Assembly: GCA_001695595.3 (NCBI GenBank)
Contig: MBPM02000020.1
Span: 744,001 to 808,000 of the forward strand
DNA: 64,000 nucleotides
Source of the DNA: Plasmopara viticola
Taxonomy: Eukaryota; Oomycota; Peronosporomycetes; Peronosporales; Peronosporaceae
Direction of reading: 5' to 3'
The number at the start of each line of letters is the position of its first letter. Position 1 is the stretch's first letter. Positions 1 through 10,175 of the stretch are shown piece after piece. A model generated the notes under the pieces. The model was given only the letters and a program-made list of their open reading frames with translations. It ran no database searches and had not been told where the DNA came from. The translations under genes were made by a program, and so were the position numbers.

Positions 1-178
1 AGGACCAGCTATTAAGCTGTTCTGCCATCTTGACGCACAATATGTACTGCACACCAATGCGCTGACGGTACGCATGAATCTTTCCGTGGACCGATGGCCA
101 CGTCTGGGTGTTCAGGACTTCGACAATCACCGTCCTCCAGTCATCGAGGTCGATCCTCACAACTGACGGGGCAAACAT
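1..178 (-). CDS. Partial ORF running off the left edge, nuclease-fold-like
   Basis: An ATG at 176-178 on the minus strand opens a reading frame that stays open for 59 codons to the window edge, so only the N-terminus is visible. It begins MFAPSVVRIDLDDW and then has VIVEVLNTQTW, a K in HGKIHAYRQR, and GVQYILCVK. The spacing of EV, K, Y and a following hydrophobic strand faintly resembles PD-(D/E)XK or Uma2-type nuclease folds, which occur in transposon-borne genes. This is only an inference from pattern. It could equally be an unrelated hypothetical gene. Confidence 0.35.
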   Translation of the reverse strand, partial: MFAPSVVRIDLDDWRTVIVEVLNTQTWPSVHGKIHAYRQRIGVQYILCVKMAEQLNSWS

Positions 179-454
179 TATCTTATACAAGGAAGGCGTG
201 CACGAAGGCATGCATTTTCCCGATGAACGACTTTAACTTTTCCGGCGAAGTATAAGTTTCAACACACACACCCTTTGGTCCCTCTGTTTTTTATGCAAAA
301 TTGACTTCCACATAGCGCGCGTTTGCCTGCGTTTTGACTGTATCAACTTTCCATATACATGTGTACTGTATACCACGCAGGATAAAAAAAATCATCACAT
401 AAACGCTTTCAGTCGTTCGAATTGCCCGCGGAAGCGGCCATTCAAATCGCGTAA

Positions 455-862
455 AGAAAAGATGGAAGATCTTTAGCATTCGCGCTTAGCAGAGGCCAGT
501 ACATTAAAGAGGCGCGTAAAAAACTCGATGCAACTAAACTAGCCAGAAAATGTTGCTCGCATGTGCCCGTGGCCGGAAAATACGAAAAAAAGGGTGGCTA
601 CGTACTCAAGACACCTACTAACACGGCTTTTAATTGGCCGAATTTCATTGCACGAAAGCTGGCCGCGAACAACACGCACAAGTTGATTTTGTCTGTGGTG
701 GAAGAAAGCCATAGCCACGACGTGACGCGACCGACAGCATTCTCAAAAGCACGAGCGCTTACTCAAAAGCAAGAGCTCTCCCCAAATGCAAGATTTGATC
801 AAAGTCGCCGCGTAGCGCGTGCTGCGATCTGTCTGGCTTTCGTATTGAAATTAGGGTGCTAA
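455..862 (+). pseudogene. Open frame without an ATG, unrecognised
   Basis: The frame is free of stops from just after a TAA at 452-454 to the stop at 860-862, about 135 codons, but has no in-frame ATG. The product is basic (ARKKLDATKLARK, KYEKKGGYVLKTP). I recognise no domain. It lies on the same strand as, and about 40 bp before, the LINE zinc-knuckle fragment at 904, so it may be an older part of the same retroelement or a lone exon of a broken gene. Confidence 0.3.
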
Positions 863-903
863 AAAATGAATTAGAAGTTTGATTAGATCTAATAATCATC
901 ATA

Positions 904-1539
904 ATGCAATCGCTCAATCTGTATCACAAAGGCCGGCGGCTGGACGACAGCTGTCGCAAACTACAGTGCTGTCACGGACATGAGGAGACGCTCGAGCACA
1001 TATTTTGGAACTGCCCATGCGCTCAAGCATGTTGGCAGAAACGAGTGTGTCATTGGACTGGCGAGCAATGGGAACTTCAGCAAATGGACAGATTCCAGCA
1101 AGCGTGCGCCAGCAGGAAAGCACCAGAGTTGTCGCGGGTCATCAAGGCCAAACTGAGCAAAGGTCATCCGGATGAGAAAAGGAAGTGCAGGAAGGAATGG
1201 GAGAGGATGTGGCGGATTCTATGCAGTATCTGCATCACCATCCTATGGTTACAACGGAACAGAGTCGTCTTCAAACAGGAAGCGATTACCGTCGAAGGTA
1301 GCGTGCTCGAGTTTTGGTCGACGGGCCAGCAGCAACTACGAGCTTTAGTGACGCGAGAAAGAAGAACACCAGACAAGTTAGAAAAAGGGACTAGACTCCT
1401 GCTGTACCAACACGAGCTGGAGAAACAACCCACAGATAAGTCTCCGACGGAGACGAGCCCCGTACAACCACCAAACCTGGACCTAGAACCGGCGTTGCTA
1501 ACCAGGCTTAGGATCATACAAACATCTAGTCGTCGATAA
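904..1539 (+). mobile_element. Non-LTR retrotransposon 3' fragment (zf-RVT domain)
   Basis: The 211-residue frame carries the reverse-transcriptase zinc-binding (zf-RVT) signature near residues 22-45: C-C-H-G-H-E-E-T-L-E-H-I-F-W-N-C-P-C-A, followed by W. This is the C-terminal region of LINE polyproteins. The rest (WERMWRILCSICITILWLQRNRVVF) fits the helical tail that follows the knuckle in plant and oomycete LINEs. No endonuclease or polymerase palm is next to it, so it is a truncated relic and not a host gene. Confidence 0.8.
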
Positions 1540-2218
1540 ACTGACCAAATAGAATCGTCTGTCTCTCTCTCATCATAATCGCAATTTATTGACGATGATA
1601 AAGATCGGACGCCTTTTTACTACTGGTTAGGAACCAGGTCGACACAATTAATATCAATTGTAATAGAATTTTGGAGGCATGTTACGCATGATACATACTT
1701 TTGAGATTATCAAGCCCCTGTGATTTTGATTGGTCAAATTAAGCTGGATGTGTGTGGGCTTCATTCAATTTATCTCGGTATGGTCCTATCTGTGTGTACT
1801 GAATTTCATATTGCAATTTAGGTAGGGATTGGTTATATTTGGCATCCTAACCGGATGGACTTGTCGTCGCAAAAGCTCTAGAACAATGGTTTCTATCGGT
1901 ACCCGTACCGATTTGCGCACTGAGCTAAAATTCCATAAAGAATTAAGACATAAGTATGCAGAAAGGAGAATGCAAAAAATAACCTCTTTTCACATTTAAC
2001 AGAAAAAAGTACTATTTGAATGGAAAAAGTCTACCTTTCCACCAAATTGAAAAAAACTTTAAATCAAGAAAGTATTGAAAAATAGAAAATAAAGTAAAGT
2101 GCCTTACTTACATATTCTTTTATGATGCTCATCACTGGTGCATCGACGCTTGTTGTGTCCCACTTGACCACAGCTGCCGCATCAATCACCACTTTTTGGC
2201 GCGTCAACTTCTTATGTA
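1540..2218. other. Gene-less AT-rich stretch
   Basis: I see no gene, RNA or clear repeat here. The DNA is AT-rich with scattered homopolymers. Confidence 0.5.
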
Positions 2219-2913
2219 TTATGCTGTGATTCGCGCTTCTTTTCGTGTCGACCTTTTATTTGGCGGATTTGGTGAAAGATGCTCACTCTTTACCAGTTCA
2301 CTTTTTGTCACAAATGGCTTCATCTCGAGTGCTTCATCGTAGGCAAGTATTGGTTGGTCACATATCCTCATAGAAGCTTTCAACTTTGTAAACGCACGTG
2401 ACAGCTGATTTAAAGAGTTGAGGGCTTCTTTGAGGAGTCGACATATAGCTATCATATCCTTCACATAAACGCATGTGCAGGTACCCGTGGACTCGTTACC
2501 TCAACAGCATACTCCATTGGCTTAAATAACCCAATCCGAACCGACACAATAAACGGAGTAGTTGAATTTGGACATACTAAAATTGTTTCCTCGTACATTT
2601 TTAACATTTAAGTGATGCAACTGGCAGCATAAGACGTAACCACTCCCCATTGTTTGGTCTATTCAGCAAATTCGAGTCACTTCGTACTGACATAGCGTTC
2701 GACTGCCATCATAAAGGTCGGCATTTCACGGATCTTTTTCAGAGCATTCTCTAAAGATTCGATGTTATTGGAAGTGAGCATTACATATCGTGAGCATGAA
2801 CTGTGGGCAATGGGCCACTTCCCATAGCCAACGTCAGCCAGCCATTTAGTTGCCTCGCGATTTAACTTCATCAGGTCTTTTTCTTTGGCGTCGAACGATT
2901 GCCTGGTCAGCAC
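2219..2913 (-). mobile_element. Decayed MULE-type transposase fragment
   Basis: Two minus-strand open frames (2677-2913 and 2219-2464) are interrupted by stops. The upstream one reads KWPIAHSSCSRYVMLTSNNIESLENALKK in short pieces: the RY-x-x-LTSNN-x-ES segment followed by REMPTFMMAVERYV matches the conserved end of MuDR/MULE transposase domains (RY-TSN-ES, then an R-x-x-P helix). The second piece is helical and may be the C-terminal tail. No terminal inverted repeats were found. It is a dead remnant. Confidence 0.55.
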
Positions 2914-3546
2914 ACGTGCTAAGCCCCATGCCTGTTACTCCAATGTCTTTTTTTAGAACTTTAGATTAGAATTCTTTATAAGATGACGTTTGCGGTAAAA
3001 TTACTATTTAGAGGTATAAATTTTCTATTTTAATTTCTTACATGTATATTTTTGCCGTTGTTGCTTATTGTTAGGTACTTTTTTCGCTCTTTTATCAATT
3101 CTTGTTTTGGAGGAGCATTTTTTCTGTTTAATTTGAAAAAAAGTATGCTTTTCCCATTCTCCCTATTAAACAAAGTTAAACGTGCATTATCTCTCTAACG
3201 CACATTTTGATCTAGGCGAGTTATACCAAAAAAAAAAGTATGTTTCCGTGCACACCTCCACCTTGTGAACTTCTTCATTTTACGTTGAAGACGATTAAAA
3301 AAAATTTATCTATGTCCATCGGTAAATTTGTATCTCCAGGATCGACCAATTATATACAATCTTAGTATTTTCAAGCAGATTTCTTTGTCTTTTCGTACAA
3401 TTATATTCTGGTCGTCAGAGTGATGGTCATTCCTACGTAATTGCAAAATAATAGCTACTGTAAACTAATTATTTTGGACACGCTCTTCAGTAATGGAGAC
3501 TGAGACATAAAAAACCGATTGCATTCGATCGAAGAAGGTTAAAGAC
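2914..3546. other. Gene-less stretch
   Basis: AT-rich DNA with poly-A and poly-T runs between the MULE relic and the BAG pseudogene. No gene or RNA was recognised. Confidence 0.5.
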
Positions 3547-4543
3547 GTGCAAAGCAAGCCTTCCACGCGGTTACCAGCTCAGTATCGACACTTGGCCGCA
3601 ATTGTGTGCGGTGAGAATTGGCTGCTCCACACATTTAAGCCCCAAGACGCCGCTGCCATTATTTAAAAGGTGCGCTTGGAACTAGGAGCCTCTGACTATC
3701 GCGTTAAGGAACAAGCAGAGCTGCTCACACGCTACCTCATCGAGCTAGACGGGGTGCTGAGTCATGGAAACGCCGACTTCAAGAGTGCACGCAAGGCACT
3801 GGTGTTGCTTGCGCAGCAACTACTGCCACAGGCCGACCAATTTACGGCGCGAAGTGTCAAACCAAAACGATTCGGAGAGCGCATTTTCAGTGGCTTAGAG
3901 GGCCACTTATCGGCGCCTTCGCCGCATATTGATAGCGGCGTCGAGTCTGACGATATGCACATGGAGTTTTTGTTTGAAGAGAGCGGAATGGAAGAAGAGA
4001 GCGAGGTCGAAGCGTCTGAAGAGGATGCTAGTGAAGACGAAGAATTAATTGACGACAAGGAAGATCTCATGGATCAAGAGCGTGAGGAGAAAGACGAAAA
4101 CAAAGAGGACGTCTCGTTGCCCTTTAAGTCACCTTAACCCGAATCAGTACTTCCGGAGGCCGCTTCGGACATCGATGTCAACTCGCTGCCTGTATGGCGT
4201 CCATAATACCAGCTGCAGCGTCGCCAGGATGGCGTTTACCTCTTGGCGCGTCTCAACATAACTGACCCTCGCAATGTTCGCGTGCAATGGAATAATTGTG
4301 ATGGCGTTCTCCGCATTATTGGCTTTCGTTTACTCACACAGAAGGATATCGTTATGTCACGTCTAAGCGCTGCACCTACTTTCGGTCGCTTTTGAGATTG
4401 TTGAGCAATTCCCACCGAACATGCTAAACATGGAGGAGGCGTCCCAACAGATTATGGAGGATGGAACCTTACGGATTCGTTTACCATACAACGTGTTAAG
4501 ACATCCACTACACTACCGCCCGGCGTCGCTGGTAACTGAGTGA
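3547..4543 (+). pseudogene. Broken BAG-domain / Hsp20-like co-chaperone gene
   Basis: One ancestral coding region is readable across three lesions. From a GTG at 3547 the frame gives STRLPAQYRHLAAIVCG and meets a TAA at 3664-3666. It continues in the same frame with a BAG-like helical segment (RVKEQAELLTRYLIELDGV, then DFKSARKALVLLAQQLLPQ) and an acidic Glu/Asp-rich linker, and stops at 4137. After frame changes near 4190 and 4390, segments such as QLQRRQDGVYLLARLNI and NNCDGVLRIIGFRLL, then FEIVEQFPPNMLN and GTLRIRLPY, look like an Hsp20/alpha-crystallin beta sandwich ending at TGA 4541. BAG proteins are Hsp70 nucleotide-exchange factors. The in-frame stop and two shifts argue for a pseudogene. 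I could not place introns that repair all lesions. Confidence 0.6.
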
Positions 4544-4628
4544 CATTAAATATGTAAGATTAAATATCAAATTGCTAAATTTCAATGAAAATAGGTGCTT
4601 GTAGTATTTGCTGATGTATCAATCCCCA

Positions 4629-5945
4629 CTAGCCCATACTATTGAGCTGTTTGGCGAATGCGCTCCAAGCTGAGTCATTGCTACAAGGTTGCGTTTCCTC
4701 AGCCTGTTTACTTCCTTTAATGACAGCAACGGGATCAGCTGATCCGAAAGCAAACGGATCATCGCAAGCAGACCGACGTGGGTCAAAGGACGGGGCAGCA
4801 TCAAAAGTGCCCCAGCCACCACCACTAGAAGCACTATTGTGGGTTTGAATCAACGATGGCTCCACATTCTTTGGGGATAACGCCGCCGCTGCAGCTGTTC
4901 CTAGCTCTCCCACCGTTAAAGCACCTTTTGAATTGGCAAATGCGGGATTTTTTGACCCTCTCGATTGCTGAACACTTCCAGCTAGAGACCCACCTGATGT
5001 TACCGCCACAATACGTCGAACAATATCTGCATTTTTCGCCATTAGTTGCGCGGTTTGTTGTTGTAGCACCATGAGTTCTTGCGTCAAGTGGCTTACGACA
5101 TTAAGTGCATCGTCCGAGCTTCCGTTCTGTGCCACTTCTGAAGCAACACTTCTCATCTGTGCATCGATTTGCATTGTCTGAATCTCCTGCTTGGCAGACT
5201 GCACATGCTTTTGCAACAAACTTTTCAAATCATCCATGGAATCCAATGATCTCGCTGAGCTTGGAACAGGAAAGCCCAACCCGTCCACCTGATCCGCGAT
5301 ACGTTCCATACATACTTGCAAGCTCTGTAATGCTCGCGATTCAGACTGATCCACTTTTGACAATATTTCTGCTTCACGTTGCTTACTATGAATTACAGTA
5401 TTCACCAACTGACTTAGCGATTTTGCATCTACAACCGTCGCTTCCATAGATTGAGACGACACAGTCATAAGTGAAGCAGACTGGTTATCAGCGCCTAAAA
5501 GAGGCACCAGTGGCATACCACTGGATGTTTTACAGTTGTCCAAAGCGCTTGGAAAAGCAAAGCTTGACGGCTTCTCGGGTGTCAGATCCAACATTGGAAA
5601 CAAATATCGTGGAAAAGTGGGTGGAATCTTTGCCAGATTGCGCTTTGTAATGCACACAATTAAGTGCATACCCATGACAAACTCAGTCTCATTCATGTGA
5701 TCATAGTCTCGTAGCAGCTGCTGCCCCTTTAGACGCGTGTAAAGCTCCTGGACCTGCTCCTCACTGAGACTAGATTTACGGAAAAATTCGACAGCAGCAT
5801 TACGGGAAATTAAACCACCAGCGCCGCCACTTAATTTGGCGTAAAAGGCGCGGTAGCGATTGCCCTCAAGCTCGATCATTGTGTAAAGCTGCGTGTCTAA
5901 CTGGACATCGTCCGACGGAGGAGCGGGAAAAGCCGCGAACGCCAT
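4629..5945 (-). CDS. EH-domain protein, endocytic adaptor (Eps15-like)
   Basis: A single-exon, 438-residue protein with ATG at 5943-5945. Residues about 15-110 form an Eps15-homology domain: an FYAKLSGGAGGLISRNAAVEFF helix-loop segment (loop poorly suited to calcium), SSLSEEQVQELYTRL, then NETEFVMGMHLIV and the LAKIPPTFPRYL end typical of EH domains. Residues about 180-320 are a glutamine-rich coiled coil (KQEIQTMQIDAQM, LTQELMVLQQQTAQL). The tail has short adaptor-binding motifs: DPF (DDPFAFG) and two WxxF motifs (WGTF, WSAF), the kind that bind the AP-2 appendage. Known EH proteins bind NPF peptides and act in clathrin-mediated endocytosis at the plasma membrane. The role here is inferred from family. 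It shares a 107-bp divergent intergenic region with the ORF at 6053. Confidence 0.88.
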   Translation of the reverse strand: MAFAAFPAPPSDDVQLDTQLYTMIELEGNRYRAFYAKLSGGAGGLISRNAAVEFFRKSSLSEEQVQELYTRLKGQQLLRDYDHMNETEFVMGMHLIVCITKRNLAKIPPTFPRYLFPMLDLTPEKPSSFAFPSALDNCKTSSGMPLVPLLGADNQSASLMTVSSQSMEATVVDAKSLSQLVNTVIHSKQREAEILSKVDQSESRALQSLQVCMERIADQVDGLGFPVPSSARSLDSMDDLKSLLQKHVQSAKQEIQTMQIDAQMRSVASEVAQNGSSDDALNVVSHLTQELMVLQQQTAQLMAKNADIVRRIVAVTSGGSLAGSVQQSRGSKNPAFANSKGALTVGELGTAAAAALSPKNVEPSLIQTHNSASSGGGWGTFDAAPSFDPRRSACDDPFAFGSADPVAVIKGSKQAEETQPCSNDSAWSAFAKQLNSMG

Positions 5946-6052
5946 GGTACCCCAAGAGAGAAAACTTTTAGATTTTGTAATCCAGTCCTAATTTTGGGCA
6001 GAAATAGCGTTTTTGTCTGCATCATCAAATTTGAAACGGAAACAAAATTAAA
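5946..6052. promoter_or_regulatory. Short divergent intergenic region
   Basis: Only 107 bp separate the start of the EH-domain gene (minus) from the ATG at 6053 (plus). If the small ORF is real, this is a shared bidirectional promoter. I see no TATA box. Inference from spacing only. Confidence 0.35.
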
Positions 6053-6271
6053 ATGGCGGGTAAAAAAGAGAGACAAGAAGTCAGGAACGTGGGAGTAAAA
6101 CTTATTAATTTCCAAGTCAGATCAGCCACGAATGCTGCAGGAGCGGGATCAACCAATAATCTGCTGCAGTATACAACTCGCAAATGCTGGCAGAGTTTCG
6201 TGAGCCCAAAAGAAGAACTTATTTTGGCACTGTACGTAACAACAGCGGTACTTGCAATCAAACAGCGCTGA
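6053..6271 (+). CDS. Small membrane protein ORF, possibly mitochondrial
   Basis: A 72-residue ORF whose start is in good context (AAAATGGCG). It opens MAGKKERQEVRNVGVKL, has a small-residue linker (SATNAAGAGSTNN), and ends with one hydrophobic segment (ELILALYVTTAVLAI) followed by KQR. The layout, a soluble N-terminus and one C-terminal membrane span ending in basic residues, is like the small accessory subunits of mitochondrial ATP synthase or respiratory complexes. I cannot name a family. Its divergent placement 107 bp from a real gene supports it, but a chance ORF remains possible. Confidence 0.45.
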   Translation: MAGKKERQEVRNVGVKLINFQVRSATNAAGAGSTNNLLQYTTRKCWQSFVSPKEELILALYVTTAVLAIKQR

Positions 6272-8075
6272 TGACTTTGTGGCTACTAGGGAGACGAAGG
6301 CTTTACTGTCAGAAATACGAATTTTGAACAAGGTGCGCAGGAGAAAATTATGTATTTTTGAGGTGATGGGTAAAAGTTGTGGCAGAATGCATGCGCTGTA
6401 AGCGTGAGTGTGGCGGTGAAAAACCAACGACAATCTTACGTTCATGGTATGACAGAAGCAAGTGGTGTAGCTTTTGGAGTGAATTTGACCATTTTAATTG
6501 TGGTATGAAGTTACGCGAATGGAAAATTTGCCTCACAGTCGGGAAGCATGCATTCCATTGCCCTTCTTTCCTTGCAATTTTGTTCGGTACGTACTAGTTA
6601 TCGAAAGGAAGAGATTGTGGTCGAGGTGTAATTTGATCACATTGCTTACAGACTTCAGTTTGAACAGAACAAGCTTCCTTATATTGCTGTGTACGCGTAA
6701 GATTTACTATAACGTTGCGATCCCATATATGCCAATGCCTATATCATCGTATGGTGTTGATTAGAGTTCAGCCTTTAGGGATCCCTAGTGATGACATTGA
6801 AGCCGAGTGTGGTCCTGTTCTCTGCACGATGCTAAGCCACACAACGGAGGTACGTTACTTTTCTCGAAACAGAGTTCATTTTAGCCATTGAGGATCATTA
6901 ACGTTTGATGCAGAACCTCTTGTTTGGGTCCTCTTTGAGGACTAGCCAGTCTTTTATGGATTGCCTTAGCGATCATCGATCTGGGTTTGTATTTTAGCTC
7001 GACTTTTTTAAACTTTATATTGTGTGTTTATGATTTGTTTGTCATGCTAGTTCTTCTGAGTGGATGGCGAGTCGACGTGGGTACCTTCTAGATGAAAGGA
7101 TTGCGCGTCTAGAAGCAGCGCTTTTCAGTTAAAAGATCAATAAAGAACTTTGGTGCAACCTACTCTTACTTTACAAGCAGGCCGATTAGTTTACATCGGG
7201 GTCAAATTGTGACTTGTAGAGAAATTGTTTGGGGTGTAGAAATGTATATTCACGATATTGTCGCAGGCATTGAAGCGGTGAAAGGCGTAACTTTAGCATT
7301 TTTTGGGCGTGTCCTCGCTTTGATTCAATCATTTTTCGAGAGCGTGATGAGGTCCTTAATCTTCATCGTGCTGCAAGGTCTGCCCTTCGAGTGACCAAAT
7401 TTTCGATCTTATTTGTGGTTAAATCGTGCATGGTCTTGATATAATCTTTCAGACAATTCTTCCACGCAGTTTTCAGATACATTTTGAGTTTTTAGACCCA
7501 AACTGGCAATTGAATACGTGCACCAAATGGCACGAATTTCTTGTCAGATGCAATCAGAAATTTGTGAGGTCAGGGCTATTCTTGTGATCATGCCGATTCT
7601 AGAGGCAATATTCGCAGTAGCATCCATTTTAAAAATGGCATGTTTTAATACTAATCAGCTGGCTTCATTTCAAGTAGATATAACAGACATTCCAAGAAGG
7701 TCGATTTCATGACGTCTCACATCATTTTCTTGAAAATAGGCAGCTAGCCGTCTTGCAGTGGTAGTGCCACGAATTGAGCAAAATCTATCCTTTGTCCCTT
7801 TGGAAAAGTGAACAGAGGCATCAAAAAAAGTGATGTATCGATCGTGCCATACGATTAGCGAACACAAAAAGAGCACTAAAAAATCACAAATATTAGAGCA
7901 AATATCGCAATTTTTTTCCTAACTTTGCAGCCGTGATACAGGTATTACAATCTATGCGAAATGAGCTGAAAGAAACGCAATTATATCAAACCAATCAGCG
8001 TGCACGGTAATTTACAATCAATCTCAAATGTAACCGCACAAGTAAGAATCATTATCGTACCTTACATCCTACAGC
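6272..8075. other. Gene-poor stretch with possible repeat debris
   Basis: No supported gene. Short open frames occur on both strands (for example 7209-7394 plus and 7670-7876 minus) but none shows a recognised domain. The minus-strand series between 7200 and 7880 reads as broken protein-like text over several adjoining frames, suggesting an old element I could not classify. Confidence 0.4.
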
Positions 8076-8657
8076 ATGGACGCCGAGCAATCATCGTGGA
8101 AAGCAGATGATAAGAACCAAGCTCGGGACGCCATCTCATGGCATGCCTACACCAGCGGTCTCAAGGCTGGTGCCGTAACTGCCATGTTCGCTGCGGCTGC
8201 CGTGTTCTCGGCTAATAAGTACTGGCCGGCCTTTCGCAATCGTCTAAACGTGAGCGGCAAGACGGCGTTGGTGGTATCGCCCTTTTTAGGTGCTTTTACA
8301 CTTGTGGCCGAGAATAGACTGGTGCTCGGTGCACGCAATCCGGAAATGTACTTGGCTTCGATTGATGGCTCGTATGTCGCACCTTCAAATGAAAAGTCGA
8401 AGCTGAAACTTTGGCAGAAGAGTGCTAATTTCTTATACGACCATCCTTATCGTACGTTGCTTGTCGTCGGTACACCGCTGGTTGGTGGCATCTATAGCTA
8501 CCAGCACCTAAACAAGGGCATTTCAACTTCGCAGCAGATTATGCACACGCGTATATACGGCCAGGCAGCGGTGGTATTGCTCTTACTGAGCTCCATGGCC
8601 TTCCACGACTACATGGCGAAGCGTGGTAAGTTTACAGTCGAGGACAATGAGGATTGA
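8076..8657 (+). CDS. HIG1-domain (Rcf-like) mitochondrial inner-membrane protein
   Basis: A single-exon, 193-residue protein with ATG at 8076. It has about four hydrophobic segments: AGAVTAMFAAAAVFSA, TALVVSPFLGAFTLVAE, TLLVVGTPLVGGIYSY and AAVVLLLLSSMAF. Before the last is QQIMHTRIYGQ, which fits the Q-x3-R-x-R-x3-Q signature of HIG1 type-2 proteins with the first Arg replaced by His. HIG1/Rcf proteins bind cytochrome c oxidase and the III-IV supercomplex in the inner mitochondrial membrane. The length is close to that of yeast Rcf2-type proteins. It lies 165 bp upstream of the CDC50 gene on the same strand. The family call is strong; the exact role is inferred. Confidence 0.82.
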   Translation: MDAEQSSWKADDKNQARDAISWHAYTSGLKAGAVTAMFAAAAVFSANKYWPAFRNRLNVSGKTALVVSPFLGAFTLVAENRLVLGARNPEMYLASIDGSYVAPSNEKSKLKLWQKSANFLYDHPYRTLLVVGTPLVGGIYSYQHLNKGISTSQQIMHTRIYGQAAVVLLLLSSMAFHDYMAKRGKFTVEDNED

Positions 8658-8822
8658 GGCCAACTAGAGAGGTAGAACTTAAAGAAAATTTTCATATCTC
8701 TCATTTTTCGTATACCATTAATAGCTGATAATGGGATGTTACCTATCTATTTAAGTAAATGACAAGAGGTTACGGCCTTGGCGGCAATAGTTTGAAGAAC
8801 GCTATCAAGTCTTTGAATTAAC

Positions 8823-10175
8823 ATGACCGCCAAACCTCTTGTTCGACCAAGCGATGTTACTGTGCAGTCGTTGGTGGTGCCACTACCACCCAATGTTGAT
8901 ATGCCACGACGTGCAACTGTCAAGTCAAGACGGCGACGCTCAAGCAGCGTGAAAACCAGCAAGACTACACCCGAACTTGACAAGACTCTTAAGCTTAACC
9001 GTCCAGACAGCTCGCGACTAACCCAGCAACAATTCCGAATCTGGGAGCCAGTATTAACGCTCGGGTGGTCGATCGGAATTTGCTTTACGCTTGCGGTTCT
9101 GTGCGTTGGACTTGGTATAGTCATTGTTGTCACATCCAGCGCACTTACAACGTTACGCGTAGTCTACGACGGTGCCGATGGGATACAAGCAGTACAACCA
9201 GACGGTACCATAACCAAGCCCACGAATTGCCGTCTCGAGTCATTGAATGATGCCAATTCGTTTCATGCTGACCACACGTGCTACGTACACTTGAAGCTTC
9301 CGAATGATCTGAAAAGTCCCGTGCGTGTATTTTACGAGTTAGATAGGTACTACCAGAACCATCGACGCTTCGTATCCTCGGTCATACGTACGCAGTTTAC
9401 CGATGAGTGGCGTCCAGATCCTTTAACTTCAACGCTCGAATGTTATCCACTTAAGACGATTACGTCAGGACTTTGTACAGTTGGTTCGTGCGAACCTGCT
9501 TCGTCTGCTATGCAACGCGAGTTGTTCCCGTGTGGTATAGTGGCTAATACATTGTTTAATGACATCTTCTGGCTGCACGACGGGCTGTTACCATCAGGTG
9601 AGAAGCTGTCGCTAACTGACATGATATCCAAAGGCATCACACATTTTTATGCGGCACATAACAATAAAAACCCAACATGGAATGTGACCTCGGACAAGTA
9701 CCTACCTGTATGGCTAAACCCAAACATGAGTCGCATTATACCGCCGCTGACAGGCGCGACAGCTCCACACATTACGTCGGATTACACAAATAGTACTGCT
9801 TGGGTGCATGACGCGCTCGACCCGGAATACGGCGTCGGCGTTGGCCTCGAGAATGAATTTTGGCGCGTGTGGGTCGAAGGTGCTGCCATGCGTCCATTCC
9901 GAAAGCCTTATGGACGTATAGAGCGCGACCTGCCAGCCGGTACGATGCTCACTTTTGCTGTGCAGTCGAACTTTTTTGTCAAGTCTTTTGGCGGCTCGAA
10001 GGCGCTGGTGCTCGAAGAAGTCGGGTGGTTTGGAAGTTCCAATTATGTATTAGGTGTTTTTTTCCTCGGCATTGGTGCTGTGTTCGCCGTAGCTGGTATT
10101 GTCTTTGTTGGTAGGAAGCTTTACAATCCACGCGCCCTCGGGGACGCTTCTTCGCTGGCATGGAAGAAGCATTGA
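8823..10175 (+). CDS. CDC50/LEM3 family beta subunit of P4-ATPase flippase
   Basis: A single-exon, 450-residue protein. A basic, Ser-rich cytosolic N-terminus (SRRRRSSSVKTSK) leads to the first membrane span at about 78-104 (SIGICFTLAVLCVGLGIVIV). A large lumenal domain follows, with conserved family features: the FYELDRYYQNHRRFV segment near 160-175, a Cys-rich region (LECYPL, GLCTVGSCEPAS, LFPCGIVANTLFND), NxT/S sites (NVT, NMS, NST) and DLPAGTMLTFAVQSNFFV. The second span is near 404-428 (YVLGVFFLGIGAVFAVAGIVF). CDC50 proteins chaperone P4-ATPases out of the ER and are needed for lipid flipping at Golgi, endosome or plasma membrane. Length and two-span topology match the family, so the gene looks intact. 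Confidence 0.95.
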   Translation: MTAKPLVRPSDVTVQSLVVPLPPNVDMPRRATVKSRRRRSSSVKTSKTTPELDKTLKLNRPDSSRLTQQQFRIWEPVLTLGWSIGICFTLAVLCVGLGIVIVVTSSALTTLRVVYDGADGIQAVQPDGTITKPTNCRLESLNDANSFHADHTCYVHLKLPNDLKSPVRVFYELDRYYQNHRRFVSSVIRTQFTDEWRPDPLTSTLECYPLKTITSGLCTVGSCEPASSAMQRELFPCGIVANTLFNDIFWLHDGLLPSGEKLSLTDMISKGITHFYAAHNNKNPTWNVTSDKYLPVWLNPNMSRIIPPLTGATAPHITSDYTNSTAWVHDALDPEYGVGVGLENEFWRVWVEGAAMRPFRKPYGRIERDLPAGTMLTFAVQSNFFVKSFGGSKALVLEEVGWFGSSNYVLGVFFLGIGAVFAVAGIVFVGRKLYNPRALGDASSLAWKKH

